A stretch of 64,000 bases of DNA from Parvibaculum sp. (GCA_017642695.1 JAEPQD010000002.1:496001-560000), one strand, 5' to 3'. Positions 28,410 through 38,202 are shown, counted from the stretch's first letter. Made by a program: numbers and translations. The notes: generated by a model from the sequence alone, not told the origin.

Positions 28410-28897
28410 GTATGCCGCCCATCGACAAGAAGACCGACCTCGTGCTGGAGCGCGTCGTCCCCGTGCCGCCGCGTCTCGTCTGGCGCGCCTGGACGGAGCC
28501 GGAGCATCTGATGCCCTGGTTCTGTCCGAAGCCGTGGCAGACGGTCGAATGCCGCATCGACCTCAGGCCCGGCGGCGAGTTCTTCACGGTGATGCGCTCG
28601 CCGGAGGGCGAGAACATGGAAGGCGGCTCCGGCTGCTATCTCGAAGTCGAGAAGGAACGGAAGCTCGTCTGGACCTCCTCCCTCGGGCCGGGCTACCGCC
28701 CGAATGTCGCGCGCGTGCACGACCTCTTCTTCACCGCCTGGATCCTCATGGAGCCGCAGGGCGAGGGCACGAAATACACCGCCATCGCCATGCATCCCGA
28801 CGTGGAGAGCGCCAAGCGCCACGAGGAAATGGGCTTCCATGACGGCTGGGGCGCCGCGCTCGACCAGCTCGTCGAATATGCGAAGACGTCCCTGTAA
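28406..28897 (+). CDS. SRPBCC / AHSA1-domain protein
   Basis: A 163-residue START-like (Bet v1 fold) protein of the AHSA1 type: LVLERVVPVPPRLVWRAWTE, HLMPWFCPKPWQTVECRIDL, RPGGEFFTVMRSPEG and the C-terminal FHDGWGAALDQLVEYA are typical. Such proteins bind hydrophobic ligands, and pairs with ArsR regulators are common though rarely characterised. The ATG overlaps the TGA of the ArsR gene (ATGA), so the two are translationally coupled. Confidence 0.88.
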   Translation: MSMPPIDKKTDLVLERVVPVPPRLVWRAWTEPEHLMPWFCPKPWQTVECRIDLRPGGEFFTVMRSPEGENMEGGSGCYLEVEKERKLVWTSSLGPGYRPNVARVHDLFFTAWILMEPQGEGTKYTAIAMHPDVESAKRHEEMGFHDGWGAALDQLVEYAKTSL

Positions 28898-28953
28898 AAA
28901 GATGCGGCCTCCTCCCTCTCCTGCGATAGTGCGGGAAAAGGGGAGGAGGCAGC

Positions 28954-30000
28954 ATGACCCTTCGCGTTCTCGAAATCACGGCGCCCGCCGGCTATGCCGA
29001 CACGCTCGTCGCCCTTGCCGAGCAATATGAGGCGGTCGAGGTCTTCGCCGCGCAGAGCGCCGATGCGGGTGAGGCGCGCTGCATCGTCCATCTCGTCTGC
29101 GAGACGAACCGCGTGCAGGAATTCACCGACGCCGTGCAGCAGGCGATCGGCCGGGGAGAGCCCTGGCGCGCGGTCATTCTCGCCGTCGAGGGCACGGTCC
29201 CGAAATACGAGCCCGAAAAGGTCGAGCACCGGGAGGCCTTTCGCGCCGGCGCCGCGAGCCGCGAGGAAATCCATGAGGAGATCGCGCGCAACGCCAGGCT
29301 CGACTCGACCTTCCTGACGCTCACCTTCCTGTCCGCCATCGTCGCCGCCATCGGCCTTCTCAAGGACAATGTCGCCGTCATCATCGGCGCCATGGTGATC
29401 GCGCCGCTGCTCGGGCCCAATCTCGCCTTCGCGCTCGGGACGGCGCTCGGCGACAGGCCGCTGATGCAGAAGGCAATGACGACCAATGTCGTGGGCGTCG
29501 CGCTCACAGTCATGCTCGGCGTCGTCATCGCGCTGATGTGGACAGAAGGTTTCGAGGCGCCCGAACTCCTGAACCGCACGAAGGTCGGTTACGACGGCAT
29601 CGCGCTCGCGCTCGCCTCCGGGGCCGCCGCCGTCTTCTCGCTCGTCGCCGGGCTTTCGAGCGCCCTTGTCGGCGTCATGGTCGCCGTTGCGCTCATGCCG
29701 CCCGCCGTCGCCGCCGGCATCATGCTCGGCGCGGGCAATCCGGAAGGCGCGCTCGGCGCCGCCGTCCTCCTCGCGGTCAACGTCGTCTGCGTCAACCTCG
29801 CCGCGCAGGGGGTCTTCGTCGCCAAGGGCATCCGCCCGCGCACCTGGTGGGAGAAGAAGGCGTCGGCCGCCTCGCTCCGGATCAATTTCGCGATGTGGCT
29901 GTTGCTCCTCGCCGCGCTCGTCGCCGCCATCGCCTGGCTCGACGTGCCGGTGGTGCCGACACAGCTCATCGACAATGTAACGGACGCGGCGGTGCCATAG
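28954..30000 (+). CDS. DUF389 (TIGR00341-type) membrane protein
   Basis: A 348-residue protein. A soluble N-terminal domain of about 95 residues (ferredoxin-like ACT-type pattern) is followed by six or so membrane helices (for example TFLSAIVAAIGLLKDNVAVI, GAMVIAPLLGPNLAFALGTA, VVGVALTVMLGVVIALMW, FAMWLLLLAALVAAIAWL). The signature is the IIGAMVIAPLLGP segment and VAVALMPPAVAAGIMLGAG. Function of the family is unknown; transport has been proposed. It is monocistronic; GGGGAGGAGG lies 8 bases before the start. Confidence 0.88.
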   Translation: MTLRVLEITAPAGYADTLVALAEQYEAVEVFAAQSADAGEARCIVHLVCETNRVQEFTDAVQQAIGRGEPWRAVILAVEGTVPKYEPEKVEHREAFRAGAASREEIHEEIARNARLDSTFLTLTFLSAIVAAIGLLKDNVAVIIGAMVIAPLLGPNLAFALGTALGDRPLMQKAMTTNVVGVALTVMLGVVIALMWTEGFEAPELLNRTKVGYDGIALALASGAAAVFSLVAGLSSALVGVMVAVALMPPAVAAGIMLGAGNPEGALGAAVLLAVNVVCVNLAAQGVFVAKGIRPRTWWEKKASAASLRINFAMWLLLLAALVAAIAWLDVPVVPTQLIDNVTDAAVP

Positions 30001-30039
30001 GCCGGTTGTGCGCCGCCCGCCTCTCTTCGGTTTTGGACG

Positions 30040-30477
30040 CTAGAAGATGTCGAGCCGTTTGGACTTCATCCGGTAGAAGAAGAACGCGAATAGCGCGACG
30101 AAGACGGCATCTCCTGCGATGACAACGATCGCGAAGGAGGAGGTCCAGCCGTTGAGAAACATCTGGAAAAGATTGAGCGCAAAGAGCGCCTTGCCGAGTC
30201 CGCCCATGAGGATGATGCCGGTATGGCGCACGGGGTGGAGTGCAACGAGCAGGAAGCCGAAACCGTACAGCAGGGCCGTGCCCCACGCGCCGCGATAGAC
30301 GGAGACCATGACCGGATCCGTCAAGGCCCGGCCGAATTCGCGCTCGAACATGCCGGCCGGGTCTGTAAGGCCCGGAATGGCACCGGCAAAGTTCCAGAGG
30401 GCGGCGACGCAAAACAGAATGCGAAATAAAGTCAGCTCCCGTCCGGCAAAGGACGTCGCGGCGTGTTGGGCGCTCAT
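30040..30477 (-). CDS. Small integral membrane protein, 145 aa, unknown function
   Basis: Four predicted membrane helices: LFRILFCVAALWNFAGAIPG, GAWGTALLYGFGFLLVALHP, HTGIILMGGLGKALFALNLF and FAIVVIAGDAVFVALFAFFF. I do not recognise a named family. The start at 30477 (MSAQHA) is the first ATG. A TTG-initiated extension of 13 residues is also open. It diverges from a TetR regulator with a perfect palindrome between them, so it is the likely regulated gene. Confidence 0.7.
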   Translation of the reverse strand: MSAQHAATSFAGRELTLFRILFCVAALWNFAGAIPGLTDPAGMFEREFGRALTDPVMVSVYRGAWGTALLYGFGFLLVALHPVRHTGIILMGGLGKALFALNLFQMFLNGWTSSFAIVVIAGDAVFVALFAFFFYRMKSKRLDIF

Positions 30478-30520
30478 GGGCGGTTTCCCTTTCTGGAGAT
30501 TTACCTCTGTTCTCAATTAT

Positions 30521-30555
30521 TATAACGCGTTATATTTAAATCAGAGAGGTGTCAA
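30521..30555. promoter_or_regulatory. Divergent promoter region with 14-bp palindrome (TetR operator)
   Basis: TATAACGCGTTATA (30521-30534) is a perfect palindrome between the membrane-protein gene and the TetR gene. On the minus strand a perfect -35 TTGACA (30550-30555) is followed after 15 bp by TATAAC, which is half of the palindrome, so repressor binding would occlude the -10. The short spacer may mean the true -10 is the adjacent TAACGC at 17 bp. Confidence 0.6.
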
Positions 30556-30594
30556 GCGGCTTGCGTCGCAGCCGGGACGCCTCGAGACGTGGAA

Positions 30595-31224
30595 ATGGTT
30601 TCAAAGGTTGAGGAAATGCCGAAACGCAGAGGGCGCCCCGTTCAATCTTCCGAGGAGGCTGAAAAGGTCAAAGCCCATATCGGTTCCTGCGCTTTCCGGC
30701 TGTTCCGGGAAGAGGGATACCCTGCCGTATCGATGCGTCGGCTGGCGCAGGAGGCGGGCTGCACGGTGATGACGATCTATCGGTACTATCCCCGCAAGAT
30801 CGACATCCTGCGCGATCTCTGGGCGGAAGTGTTCGGCGACCTGTTCGACTTGCTGGTCGAAAGGGCGGGGTCAATTAAGTCCCCCACCTCACGTCTGGAG
30901 GCCTTCGCGCAGGGCTACGTCGAATATTGGCTCGACAGGCGTGAGCACTATTTTCTGGTGTTCATGTCGAGCGGCGTTTCTCAGTCGGACGTCAGCGTCT
31001 TCGTTGAAGACGATGCGGTCCTGAAGCGTTTCGGTATCTTCCGGGAAAGCCTTGCGGCGGCCTTGCCGGGCGTCGGCGAAGCGGAACTCAAACTCAAGGC
31101 GGATTTGCTCCTCTGTACGCTCAACGGCATTGCCCACAACCTGATCACGATCAGCGCCTATCCGTGGGCTGCGCCGAGAGACATGGTTCGTGCGGCGACC
31201 CGGGGCGTCCTCGGCATCCGTTGA
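30595..31224 (+). CDS. TetR/AcrR-family transcriptional regulator
   Basis: A regulator of about 209 residues. The helix-turn-helix region is HIGSCAFRLFREEGYPAVSMRRLAQEAGCTVMTIYRYYPRK (given here as its core segments SMRRLAQEAGCTVMTIYRYY), followed by an all-helical ligand domain. The start is uncertain: GTG at 30589, ATG at 30595 and ATG at 30616 (MPKRRGRP, a common TetR beginning) are all in frame with no decisive ribosome-binding site. It diverges from the small membrane-protein gene and probably represses it through the palindrome between them. Confidence 0.88.
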   Translation: MVSKVEEMPKRRGRPVQSSEEAEKVKAHIGSCAFRLFREEGYPAVSMRRLAQEAGCTVMTIYRYYPRKIDILRDLWAEVFGDLFDLLVERAGSIKSPTSRLEAFAQGYVEYWLDRREHYFLVFMSSGVSQSDVSVFVEDDAVLKRFGIFRESLAAALPGVGEAELKLKADLLLCTLNGIAHNLITISAYPWAAPRDMVRAATRGVLGIR

Positions 31225-31300
31225 GGCCCCGATTGCCGGGCCGGGGCCGATCCGTTAGAAGGGGCGCCACCTCTCCATTTGCCTCAAGGAACCGCGCCTC

Positions 31301-32956
<1,656 letters not shown>

Positions 32957-32990
32957 AGGTCCAAATCGTCATGCTGAGTCACACGGGCGC

Positions 32991-33019
32991 GGAAAACTCA
33001 GGGAAATCCTGAGCTTTCC
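32991..33019 (+). terminator. Hairpin after ettA, possible terminator
   Basis: A 12-bp stem with one mismatch (32991-33002 with 33008-33019; GGAAAACTCAGG / CCTGAGCTTTCC) and a 5-nt loop lies 35 bases beyond ettA. No U-tract follows directly; TTTTCG appears 7 bases later. The unusually regular stem suggests termination or mRNA end protection. Confidence 0.4.
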
Positions 33020-33165
33020 GCGACGTTTTCGTGACGGTGTTCACCTCGCCTTAAGCCTGTCCGCCTAGTTTGCCCGCTGGAGAAGGGGACGAGGAGGGGC
33101 GCTTCGGGACGGCGGAACGGCGTGTACAGCGCTGTTTGCCTGTGCCTTGGCGGAAGGCTTTTGTC

Positions 33166-34791
33166 ATGGATAGCGGCAAGCTCAACGATCAGGAAATGGC
33201 GGCGATCGTGCGGGAGGCGGTAGACCGTCTGCCCGGTGGCTTTGTCATTTTCGGGCCCAACCACGAAATCCTGATGTCGAACGCGCAGAACGAGCGCGAC
33301 TTTCCTTTCACCAACAAGGCGCTCCGGGAAGGCAAGACCTATCTCGAGGCGACATATGCCGCGGTCAGGGAGATCGTCCCCGACCTGCCGGAGGATGAGG
33401 CGCGCGCGGCGGCCAAGCGCATCAACGACGCGCTGTCGCGGGGGGAGCCGGTCGAACTCAGGACCCATCTCGGCACCGTCATGCAGGTCGTCGAGATTCC
33501 GCTTTCATTCGGCGGCTGGGTCGCGGTCGGTGCCGACGTCACGGCGCTCCGCGAGCGCGAGCGCGAGTTGAAGAAGGCGCGCAAGGAAGCGGAAGCCGCC
33601 AACGAGGCGAAGTCCGCCTTCCTCGCCAATATCAGTCATGAAATCAGGACGCCGCTCAACGGCATTCTCGGCATGGCGCAGCTTCTTGCCTCGAGCAATC
33701 TCGATGACGAGCAGAAGGACCAGATCGACACCATTCTCGATTCCGGCAAGACGCTGATGGCGATTCTGAACGACGTGCTCGACCTCTCGAAGATCGAAGC
33801 GGGAAAGTTCGATATCTCTCCCATCGACAACGATCTCTCCCATCTGCTGCGCCGCCTCGAAAAGCTCTGGGCGCCGCGTGCGATGGAGAAGGGGCTCGAG
33901 CTCCGTCTCGACATCGACCCCGCGCTCAGTACCTTCCTGCGCTTCGACCCCGTCCGTGTCCGGCAATGCGTGTCGAACCTCGTTTCGAACGCGATCAAGT
34001 TCACGGAGACGGGGTCGATCACGGTTTCGGTCACGGCGGTGCCTGTGGAAGACGGAGCGTTCGAGGTCCGCATCGGCATCGCGGATACCGGCATGGGCAT
34101 GAACGCGGAGACGCGCGAGAAACTCTTCGCGCCGTTCACGCAGGCCGATTCCTCCACCTCGCGCCGCTTCGGCGGAACGGGGCTCGGCCTCTCGATCAGC
34201 CGCAAGCTCGCGCAGCTCATGGACGGCGACATAACCGTCGAGAGCGAGGAGGGAAAGGGGTCCACTTTCCGGCTTTCCTTCCGCGCCGTGCCTGGCCGCC
34301 GCACGGAGGAGGCGCCGGCCAATGCCGATGTCGCTCATACGGGCGGTGTGCGCTGGGCGAAGGGGCTTTCCGTCCTCCTCGTCGACGATCACGCGCTCAA
34401 CCGCAAGGTCGCGCGCCTCTTTCTCGAACCCATCGGCATTTCCATCGTGGAAGCCGAGAATGGCGAGGAAGCGCTCCGCTTCCTGCAGACGCAACCCTTC
34501 GACCTGGTGCTTCTCGACATGCACATGCCGGTGATGGATGGCGCGGAGACACTGCGCCACATCCGCGCGCATGAGCCGCATATCAGGGACATTCCGGTGA
34601 TCGCGCTCACAGCGGATTCGCTCGGTCCCAACAAGGCGCGTTACGCCGCACTCGGCGCCGACGGCTATGTCGGCAAGCCCATCGACCACCGCGAGCTCAT
34701 TCTCGAAATCGGCCGCGTGCTGGAAGAAAAATTCGGTCGCGCGCCCGCACCGAAAGCGGCCTTCCCCGACCTTCGCCAGGTCGGTTCCTGA
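33166..34791 (+). CDS. Soluble hybrid sensor histidine kinase (PAS – HisKA – HATPase – receiver)
   Basis: A 541-residue hybrid kinase. Residues about 10-125 form a PAS-like sensor (RLPGGFVIFGPNHEILMSNA … LSFGGWVAVGADVT), then a coiled-coil helix to the HisKA domain with phospho-acceptor H158 in SHEIRTPLNG. The HATPase domain has an N box (NLVSNAIKF), G1 (DTGMGMN) and G2 (GGTGLGLSI). The C-terminal receiver has acidic DD in LLVDDH, the phospho-acceptor Asp in LLDMHMPVMDG, and Lys in GKPID. No membrane segment, so it senses a cytoplasmic signal. No partner response regulator is adjacent. The ATG at 33166 is chosen because upstream in-frame sequence is not protein-like. Confidence 0.9.
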   Translation: MDSGKLNDQEMAAIVREAVDRLPGGFVIFGPNHEILMSNAQNERDFPFTNKALREGKTYLEATYAAVREIVPDLPEDEARAAAKRINDALSRGEPVELRTHLGTVMQVVEIPLSFGGWVAVGADVTALRERERELKKARKEAEAANEAKSAFLANISHEIRTPLNGILGMAQLLASSNLDDEQKDQIDTILDSGKTLMAILNDVLDLSKIEAGKFDISPIDNDLSHLLRRLEKLWAPRAMEKGLELRLDIDPALSTFLRFDPVRVRQCVSNLVSNAIKFTETGSITVSVTAVPVEDGAFEVRIGIADTGMGMNAETREKLFAPFTQADSSTSRRFGGTGLGLSISRKLAQLMDGDITVESEEGKGSTFRLSFRAVPGRRTEEAPANADVAHTGGVRWAKGLSVLLVDDHALNRKVARLFLEPIGISIVEAENGEEALRFLQTQPFDLVLLDMHMPVMDGAETLRHIRAHEPHIRDIPVIALTADSLGPNKARYAALGADGYVGKPIDHRELILEIGRVLEEKFGRAPAPKAAFPDLRQVGS

Positions 34792-35167
34792 CGCGCGGGC
34801 CGGGCTTAACCGGGGCAGTCCTGACCCGATATCGATGAAGCACTCTGCTTCATGGCTCTCGAAACGGAGTTCGCCGCCCGCCTCGTGTTCGAGCGCGGTG
34901 CCGCGTCCGGCCTTTGCCTTTCCGCTGCCCGTCTTGCTGCTCTTGCCGTCCGGTCTCTTCGATGCCGCCGTTCTGCTTACGGCGATTTCCGAATGGCGCC
35001 GATCGGGGGTGGAGGGGGGCGCCATTCCGGGGACAAGTTTTCGCCGGGTCCCAGGTGATTGCCGGGCTGGTGTGTCCTGGCCGTCACTGTGGCAGGAGAG
35101 TCTCCCGGTTTGTGGCGCGGCCGCCGCAGCGGGGACAACTCCCGATTCGGGGTTTCTCCGGTCTTTG

Positions 35168-35200
35168 TGACGGTCTGGTGACGGTTCGATGACGGCCGAG
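35168..35200. repeat. Triple 11-nt direct repeat, PHO-box-like (array 1)
   Basis: Three consecutive units: TGACGGTCTGG, TGACGGTTCGA, TGACGGCCGAG. On the minus strand each reads CCGTCAY plus four bases, like PhoB-box units (CTGTCAT-N4). GGGGACAA begins 37 bases before the array. Confidence 0.7.
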
Positions 35201-35222
35201 CCCGTTTATCCCCGGTTCAAAC

Positions 35223-35252
35223 GAAAACGGTGCGCTCCGGGGAGCGCACCGT
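35223..35252 (-). terminator. Rho-independent terminator of mlaA-mlaC
   Basis: A perfect 12-bp stem ACGGTGCGCTCC / GGAGCGCACCGT (35227-35238 with 35241-35252), followed on the minus strand by TTTTCGTTT, 28 bases beyond the mlaC stop. Confidence 0.85.
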
Positions 35253-35279
35253 CCGTAGGCTGAGGGATTTTCCGGCGGC

Positions 35280-35942
35280 TCAATTCGCGGCGCTGATGTC
35301 CGAGATCTCGCCCGTTTCGGCCTTGCCGATCTGCTTGCGCAGATGTTCGAGGAGGGCGCCGAAATCGCCGCCATTGTTGCGGATCACCGTGGTGAAGGTG
35401 GAGCGCTGTTCCTGCGCGAGCCAGATGCCGACGACATTCACGTCGAAAATCTTGAATCCGCCGTCTTCCTTGATCAGCCACCAGTCGACCGTGACGGGCT
35501 CGCGGCCATTGGTGAACTTGATTTCGCTGTTCACGATGGCCTGGCTGTCGCCCTTGGTCTTGGCGCCGAGGATGTCGAGCTTTTCGTCGTTGTAGTCGGA
35601 AAGCCGCGTCACATAGACCTTCACGATGAAGGTTTCGACGAGTTCGCGGTACTCCGCCTTCTGCTCCGGTGTCGGCGTGCGCAGATACTGGCCGAGCGCA
35701 AAGGCCGCGATCCTGTCCATGTCGGCGGTTCTGGCGAGAAGCGCGCGGAACTCGGCTTCCCGTTCCGCTTTCGAGGCATCCTTGTCACTGATGATGTCGA
35801 TTGCCTCTTTCGACACGTCTTCGACAAAGGCCTTGGCCTCGTCGCCGGTCGAGGCGCCGGCGGGCGCGGCGAAGAGCGCCATGCCGAGCACGAGCGGGGC
35901 GAATAGCATTTTCGCGCGGAAAGCCGTCAAGCTGAAGACCAT
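35280..35942 (-). CDS. mlaC: MlaC/Ttg2D-family periplasmic phospholipid-binding protein
   Basis: A 220-residue exported protein of the MlaC (Ttg2D, Tol_Tol_Ttg2) family, which carries phospholipid across the periplasm between the outer-membrane MlaA complex and the inner-membrane MlaFEDB ABC transporter. A signal peptide covers about residues 1-31 (MLFAPLVLGMALFAAPAGAS). The mature domain shows RIAAFALGQYLRTPTPEQKAEY, FIVKVYVTRL and VDWWLIKEDGGFKIFDVNVVGIWLA, characteristic of the family. Start at 35942 because GGAG lies 6 bases upstream. It follows mlaA by 66 bases on the same strand. mlaD/E/F are not in the window. Confidence 0.9.
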   Translation of the reverse strand: MVFSLTAFRAKMLFAPLVLGMALFAAPAGASTGDEAKAFVEDVSKEAIDIISDKDASKAEREAEFRALLARTADMDRIAAFALGQYLRTPTPEQKAEYRELVETFIVKVYVTRLSDYNDEKLDILGAKTKGDSQAIVNSEIKFTNGREPVTVDWWLIKEDGGFKIFDVNVVGIWLAQEQRSTFTTVIRNNGGDFGALLEHLRKQIGKAETGEISDISAAN

Positions 35943-36008
35943 TGCATTCTCCTGCACAGTAATACGCCCCGTTGCGCCGCCGGTTCCGCTCGTGGCACCG
36001 GCTTCGTA

Positions 36009-36878
36009 TCAGAAACGCATGCCGGGAGTGTTCGGTTCGTTTGTGTCGAAAGTGAGGTTGTCGATATCCGGCAGGTCGTCGAAATCCCTTTGACCATTGG
36101 CGATTTCGTTCTTCCGGATCTGACGGTAGAGATTGCGGACCGTTGCGTAATGATCGACCGATGTCCGTTCAATCTGGTCCAGCGTGTTCAGGCTGCGCGC
36201 GCGCTGGTCGATGCCGTTCACGGCGAAGCGGATCAGCGGCACGTTGCTCGACTCGTTCCAGTAGACATAGGTCAACGGATCGAAGAACTGATCGACCACG
36301 AAGCCCGTCAGGTCGCGGGGCGGGGCGGGGCCGAGCACCGGCAGGAAGAGATAGGGGCCTTCGCCGACATCATAGGTGCCGAGCGTCTGGCCGAAGTCCT
36401 CGCTGTGCTGGGGCATGCCCCAGTCGGCCGCCGGATCCATCAGGCCGAGTACACCGACTGTCGTGTTGATGCCGAAGCGGCTCGCCGTCGTGCCGGCGCG
36501 TTCCCATTCGCCCTGAAGCAGGTCGTTCGCGAGGATCACCGGGCTCCTCAGATTGTCGAGAAAGTTCCGTACGCCATCGCGTCCCGGTTCCGGAACCACG
36601 CCGTCATACCAGGTGGCAACGGGCTTGATGAGGATCGTGTCGAAGAACTTGTTGAGCTCGAAGAAGTAGCGGTTCATCGGCTCGAGCGGGTCGTTCTCGT
36701 CCTCGCCATTGTCCGCGTTGTCCGTTGCGGCGGCTTCCTGCGCCATCGCGGGGTGAGGCGCAAACAGCGCGCCGGCGGAACCGGCAGTTGCGGCAAGCAG
36801 AAGAGCCAGGGCGAAGCGCGGTGCGGCCATGATGCGCAGTGCGCTCATTCCCTGGTTGTTCCCTTGGGTAAATTTCAT
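36009..36878 (-). CDS. mlaA: MlaA/VacJ-family protein without a lipobox
   Basis: A 289-residue VacJ-domain protein, the outer-membrane component that removes misplaced phospholipid from the outer leaflet. The family core is intact: DPLEPMNRYFFELNKFFDTI (from residue 62), VRNFLDNLRSPVILANDLLQG, FGINTTVGVLGLMDPA, SEDFGQTLGTYDVGEGPYLFLPVLGP. The signal region (ALALLLAATAGSAGALFAPHPAMA, cleavage near A46-Q47) has no cysteine, so unlike E. coli MlaA this protein appears not to be a lipoprotein. The start at 36878 is uncertain; ATG at 36851 is possible. It is the first gene of mlaA-mlaC. Confidence 0.9.
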   Translation of the reverse strand: MKFTQGNNQGMSALRIMAAPRFALALLLAATAGSAGALFAPHPAMAQEAAATDNADNGEDENDPLEPMNRYFFELNKFFDTILIKPVATWYDGVVPEPGRDGVRNFLDNLRSPVILANDLLQGEWERAGTTASRFGINTTVGVLGLMDPAADWGMPQHSEDFGQTLGTYDVGEGPYLFLPVLGPAPPRDLTGFVVDQFFDPLTYVYWNESSNVPLIRFAVNGIDQRARSLNTLDQIERTSVDHYATVRNLYRQIRKNEIANGQRDFDDLPDIDNLTFDTNEPNTPGMRF

Positions 36879-37001
36879 GGTGAGCCCGTCCCCGATCAAT
36901 GCCCCGCGCTCCGGACGTCCGATTGCAGACCGTCCGGTAACCGCTTCCCGCAAGCATTCCGCGCGCGGATTAAAACCTTGTGAACGGCGCTGAAAATTTA
37001 C

Positions 37002-37031
37002 GAGATTCCCGCCGATTCCCGCCGATTCCCG
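37002..37031. repeat. Tandem 10-nt repeat with three GANTC sites
   Basis: GATTCCCGCC occurs three times without gaps in the 326-base intergenic region between mlaA and the divergent ArsR-methyltransferase gene. Each unit contains GATTC, the GANTC recognition sequence of the alphaproteobacterial methyltransferase CcrM. A GGTTAACC palindrome lies at 37067-37074. Confidence 0.75.
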
Positions 37032-37154
37032 CCATTCAGCGGTCCATCTAGCTACCATATGACGGATAGGTTAACCAGAACACCAGAGCCACAGGGTCCG
37101 CAGATTCCGGCGTGCGTCACAAAATTGCGGCGCTGGAAAAAAGGGTTGGGAAAG

Positions 37155-37176
37155 ACATAAAGATATGTTTATATGT
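37155..37176 (+). promoter_or_regulatory. Candidate SahR-type operator over the sahR-metF-metH promoter
   Basis: An AT-rich imperfect palindrome with ACATA and TATGT as outer arms and ATAAAGATATGTTTAT in the centre, 29 bases upstream of the regulator gene, stands out in GC-rich DNA. TTGGGA and TTTATA, 16 bp apart (37146-37173), could be the promoter it covers. The layout fits autoregulation by the SAH-responsive regulator, but the consensus is recalled, not checked. Confidence 0.5.
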
Positions 37177-37204
37177 TTTTCGACAATTCAGAGAGCGAAA
37201 CCTG

Positions 37205-38197
37205 ATGGACCAACTTCTTGCGGGATTGAGGGCGGCTGGTGAGCCCACGCGGTTGCGGTTGCTGGCGCTTCTGGCGCATAGCGAGCTGACCGTTACCGAG
37301 CTCACGCAGATTCTGCGGCAAAGCCAGCCGCGGGTGAGCCGTCATCTGAAGCTTCTTTGCGAAGCTGGGCTGCTGGAAAGGTTCCGCGAAGGCAGCTGGG
37401 TCTTCTACCGGCTGGCGGGATCGGGCCAGGTTGCGGAACTTGCCGAGGTGCTGAGCGGCCTCATTCCGCAGGAAGATCTCGTCATTGCACGCGATCTCGA
37501 ACGGCTCGAGGCCGTCCGCTCCGCGCGGGCCGAGAAGGCGGCAGCCTATTTCAGGTCCAATGCCGAGGAATGGGACCGGATTCGCTCGCTCTATGTGCCG
37601 GAAGACAAGGTCGAGCAGACAATGGCCGAACTCGGCATGCGCGAAAACGCGGAGCTGGTTGCCGATCTGGGAACGGGCACCGGCCGCATGCTCGAGCTGT
37701 TCGGGCCGATGGCGAAATCGGGCATCGGTATCGATCTTAGTCCGGAAATGCTTGCGCTCGCCCGTGCGCAGCTCGCGCAGCCGTCGCTGCAGCATTGCTC
37801 GGTGCGGCAGGGCGACCTCTACGACCTGCCGATGCAGGACGACACGGTCGATCTCGTGACGCTGCACATGGTGCTGCACTATCTCGACGACCCCGCCGCC
37901 TCGATCGCCGAAGCGGCGCGAGTACTGAAGCCTGGAGGCCGTCTGCTGATCGCCGACTTCGCGCCGCATGACCTGGACTTCCTGCGCGAGGGTCACGCAC
38001 ATCGCCGGCTCGGCTTCTCGCAAGACGAAGTAGCCGGCTGGCTGGCCGATGCCGGACTTGAGGTCGGAGAAACGAAAGTTCTGCCGCCCGAAGGCGGAGA
38101 AGACGCGAAGCTCACGGTGCTGATCTGGGTTGCCGACAAGACCGAGAAGCAGTTCCGGAAAGCCGAACGTTCAGTCGAATTCGAGGGAGCTAAATAG
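37205..38197 (+). CDS. sahR: ArsR-type regulator fused to a SAM-dependent methyltransferase-like domain (SahR type)
   Basis: A 330-residue fusion. An N-terminal ArsR winged helix (about 8-85: GLRAAGEPTRLRLLALLAHS, RQSQPRVSRHLKLLCEAGLL) is followed by a class I methyltransferase-like domain (about 125-310; motif I VADLGTGTGRMLELF, then GIGIDLSPEMLALARAQL). This architecture is that of SahR, described as an S-adenosylhomocysteine-responsive repressor of methionine-cycle genes in proteobacteria. The context agrees exactly: metF starts 5 bases after its stop, followed by both metH genes. Whether the domain still methylates anything is not known. The gene name is by architecture and context. Confidence 0.85.
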   Translation: MDQLLAGLRAAGEPTRLRLLALLAHSELTVTELTQILRQSQPRVSRHLKLLCEAGLLERFREGSWVFYRLAGSGQVAELAEVLSGLIPQEDLVIARDLERLEAVRSARAEKAAAYFRSNAEEWDRIRSLYVPEDKVEQTMAELGMRENAELVADLGTGTGRMLELFGPMAKSGIGIDLSPEMLALARAQLAQPSLQHCSVRQGDLYDLPMQDDTVDLVTLHMVLHYLDDPAASIAEAARVLKPGGRLLIADFAPHDLDFLREGHAHRRLGFSQDEVAGWLADAGLEVGETKVLPPEGGEDAKLTVLIWVADKTEKQFRKAERSVEFEGAK

Positions 38198-38202
38198 AAG
38201 TG

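Larger units (their letters stand above)
34792..35279. other. 488-base gene-free region between converging genes, carrying a repeat array
   Basis: Both flanking genes end here (hybrid kinase from the left, mlaC from the right), so no known gene is promoted from it. It contains GGGGACAAG (35029-35037), GGGGACAA (35131-35138), a triple 11-nt repeat (35168-35200) and the mlaC terminator. An open frame at 34852-35058 has no family resemblance and no ribosome-binding site and is not called. Confidence 0.55.

Noticed and set aside
34852..35058. A 68-codon open frame in the gene-free region after the hybrid kinase
   Set aside because: No ribosome-binding site, no plausible fold, Arg/Gly/Ala-rich translation typical of non-coding high-GC DNA.
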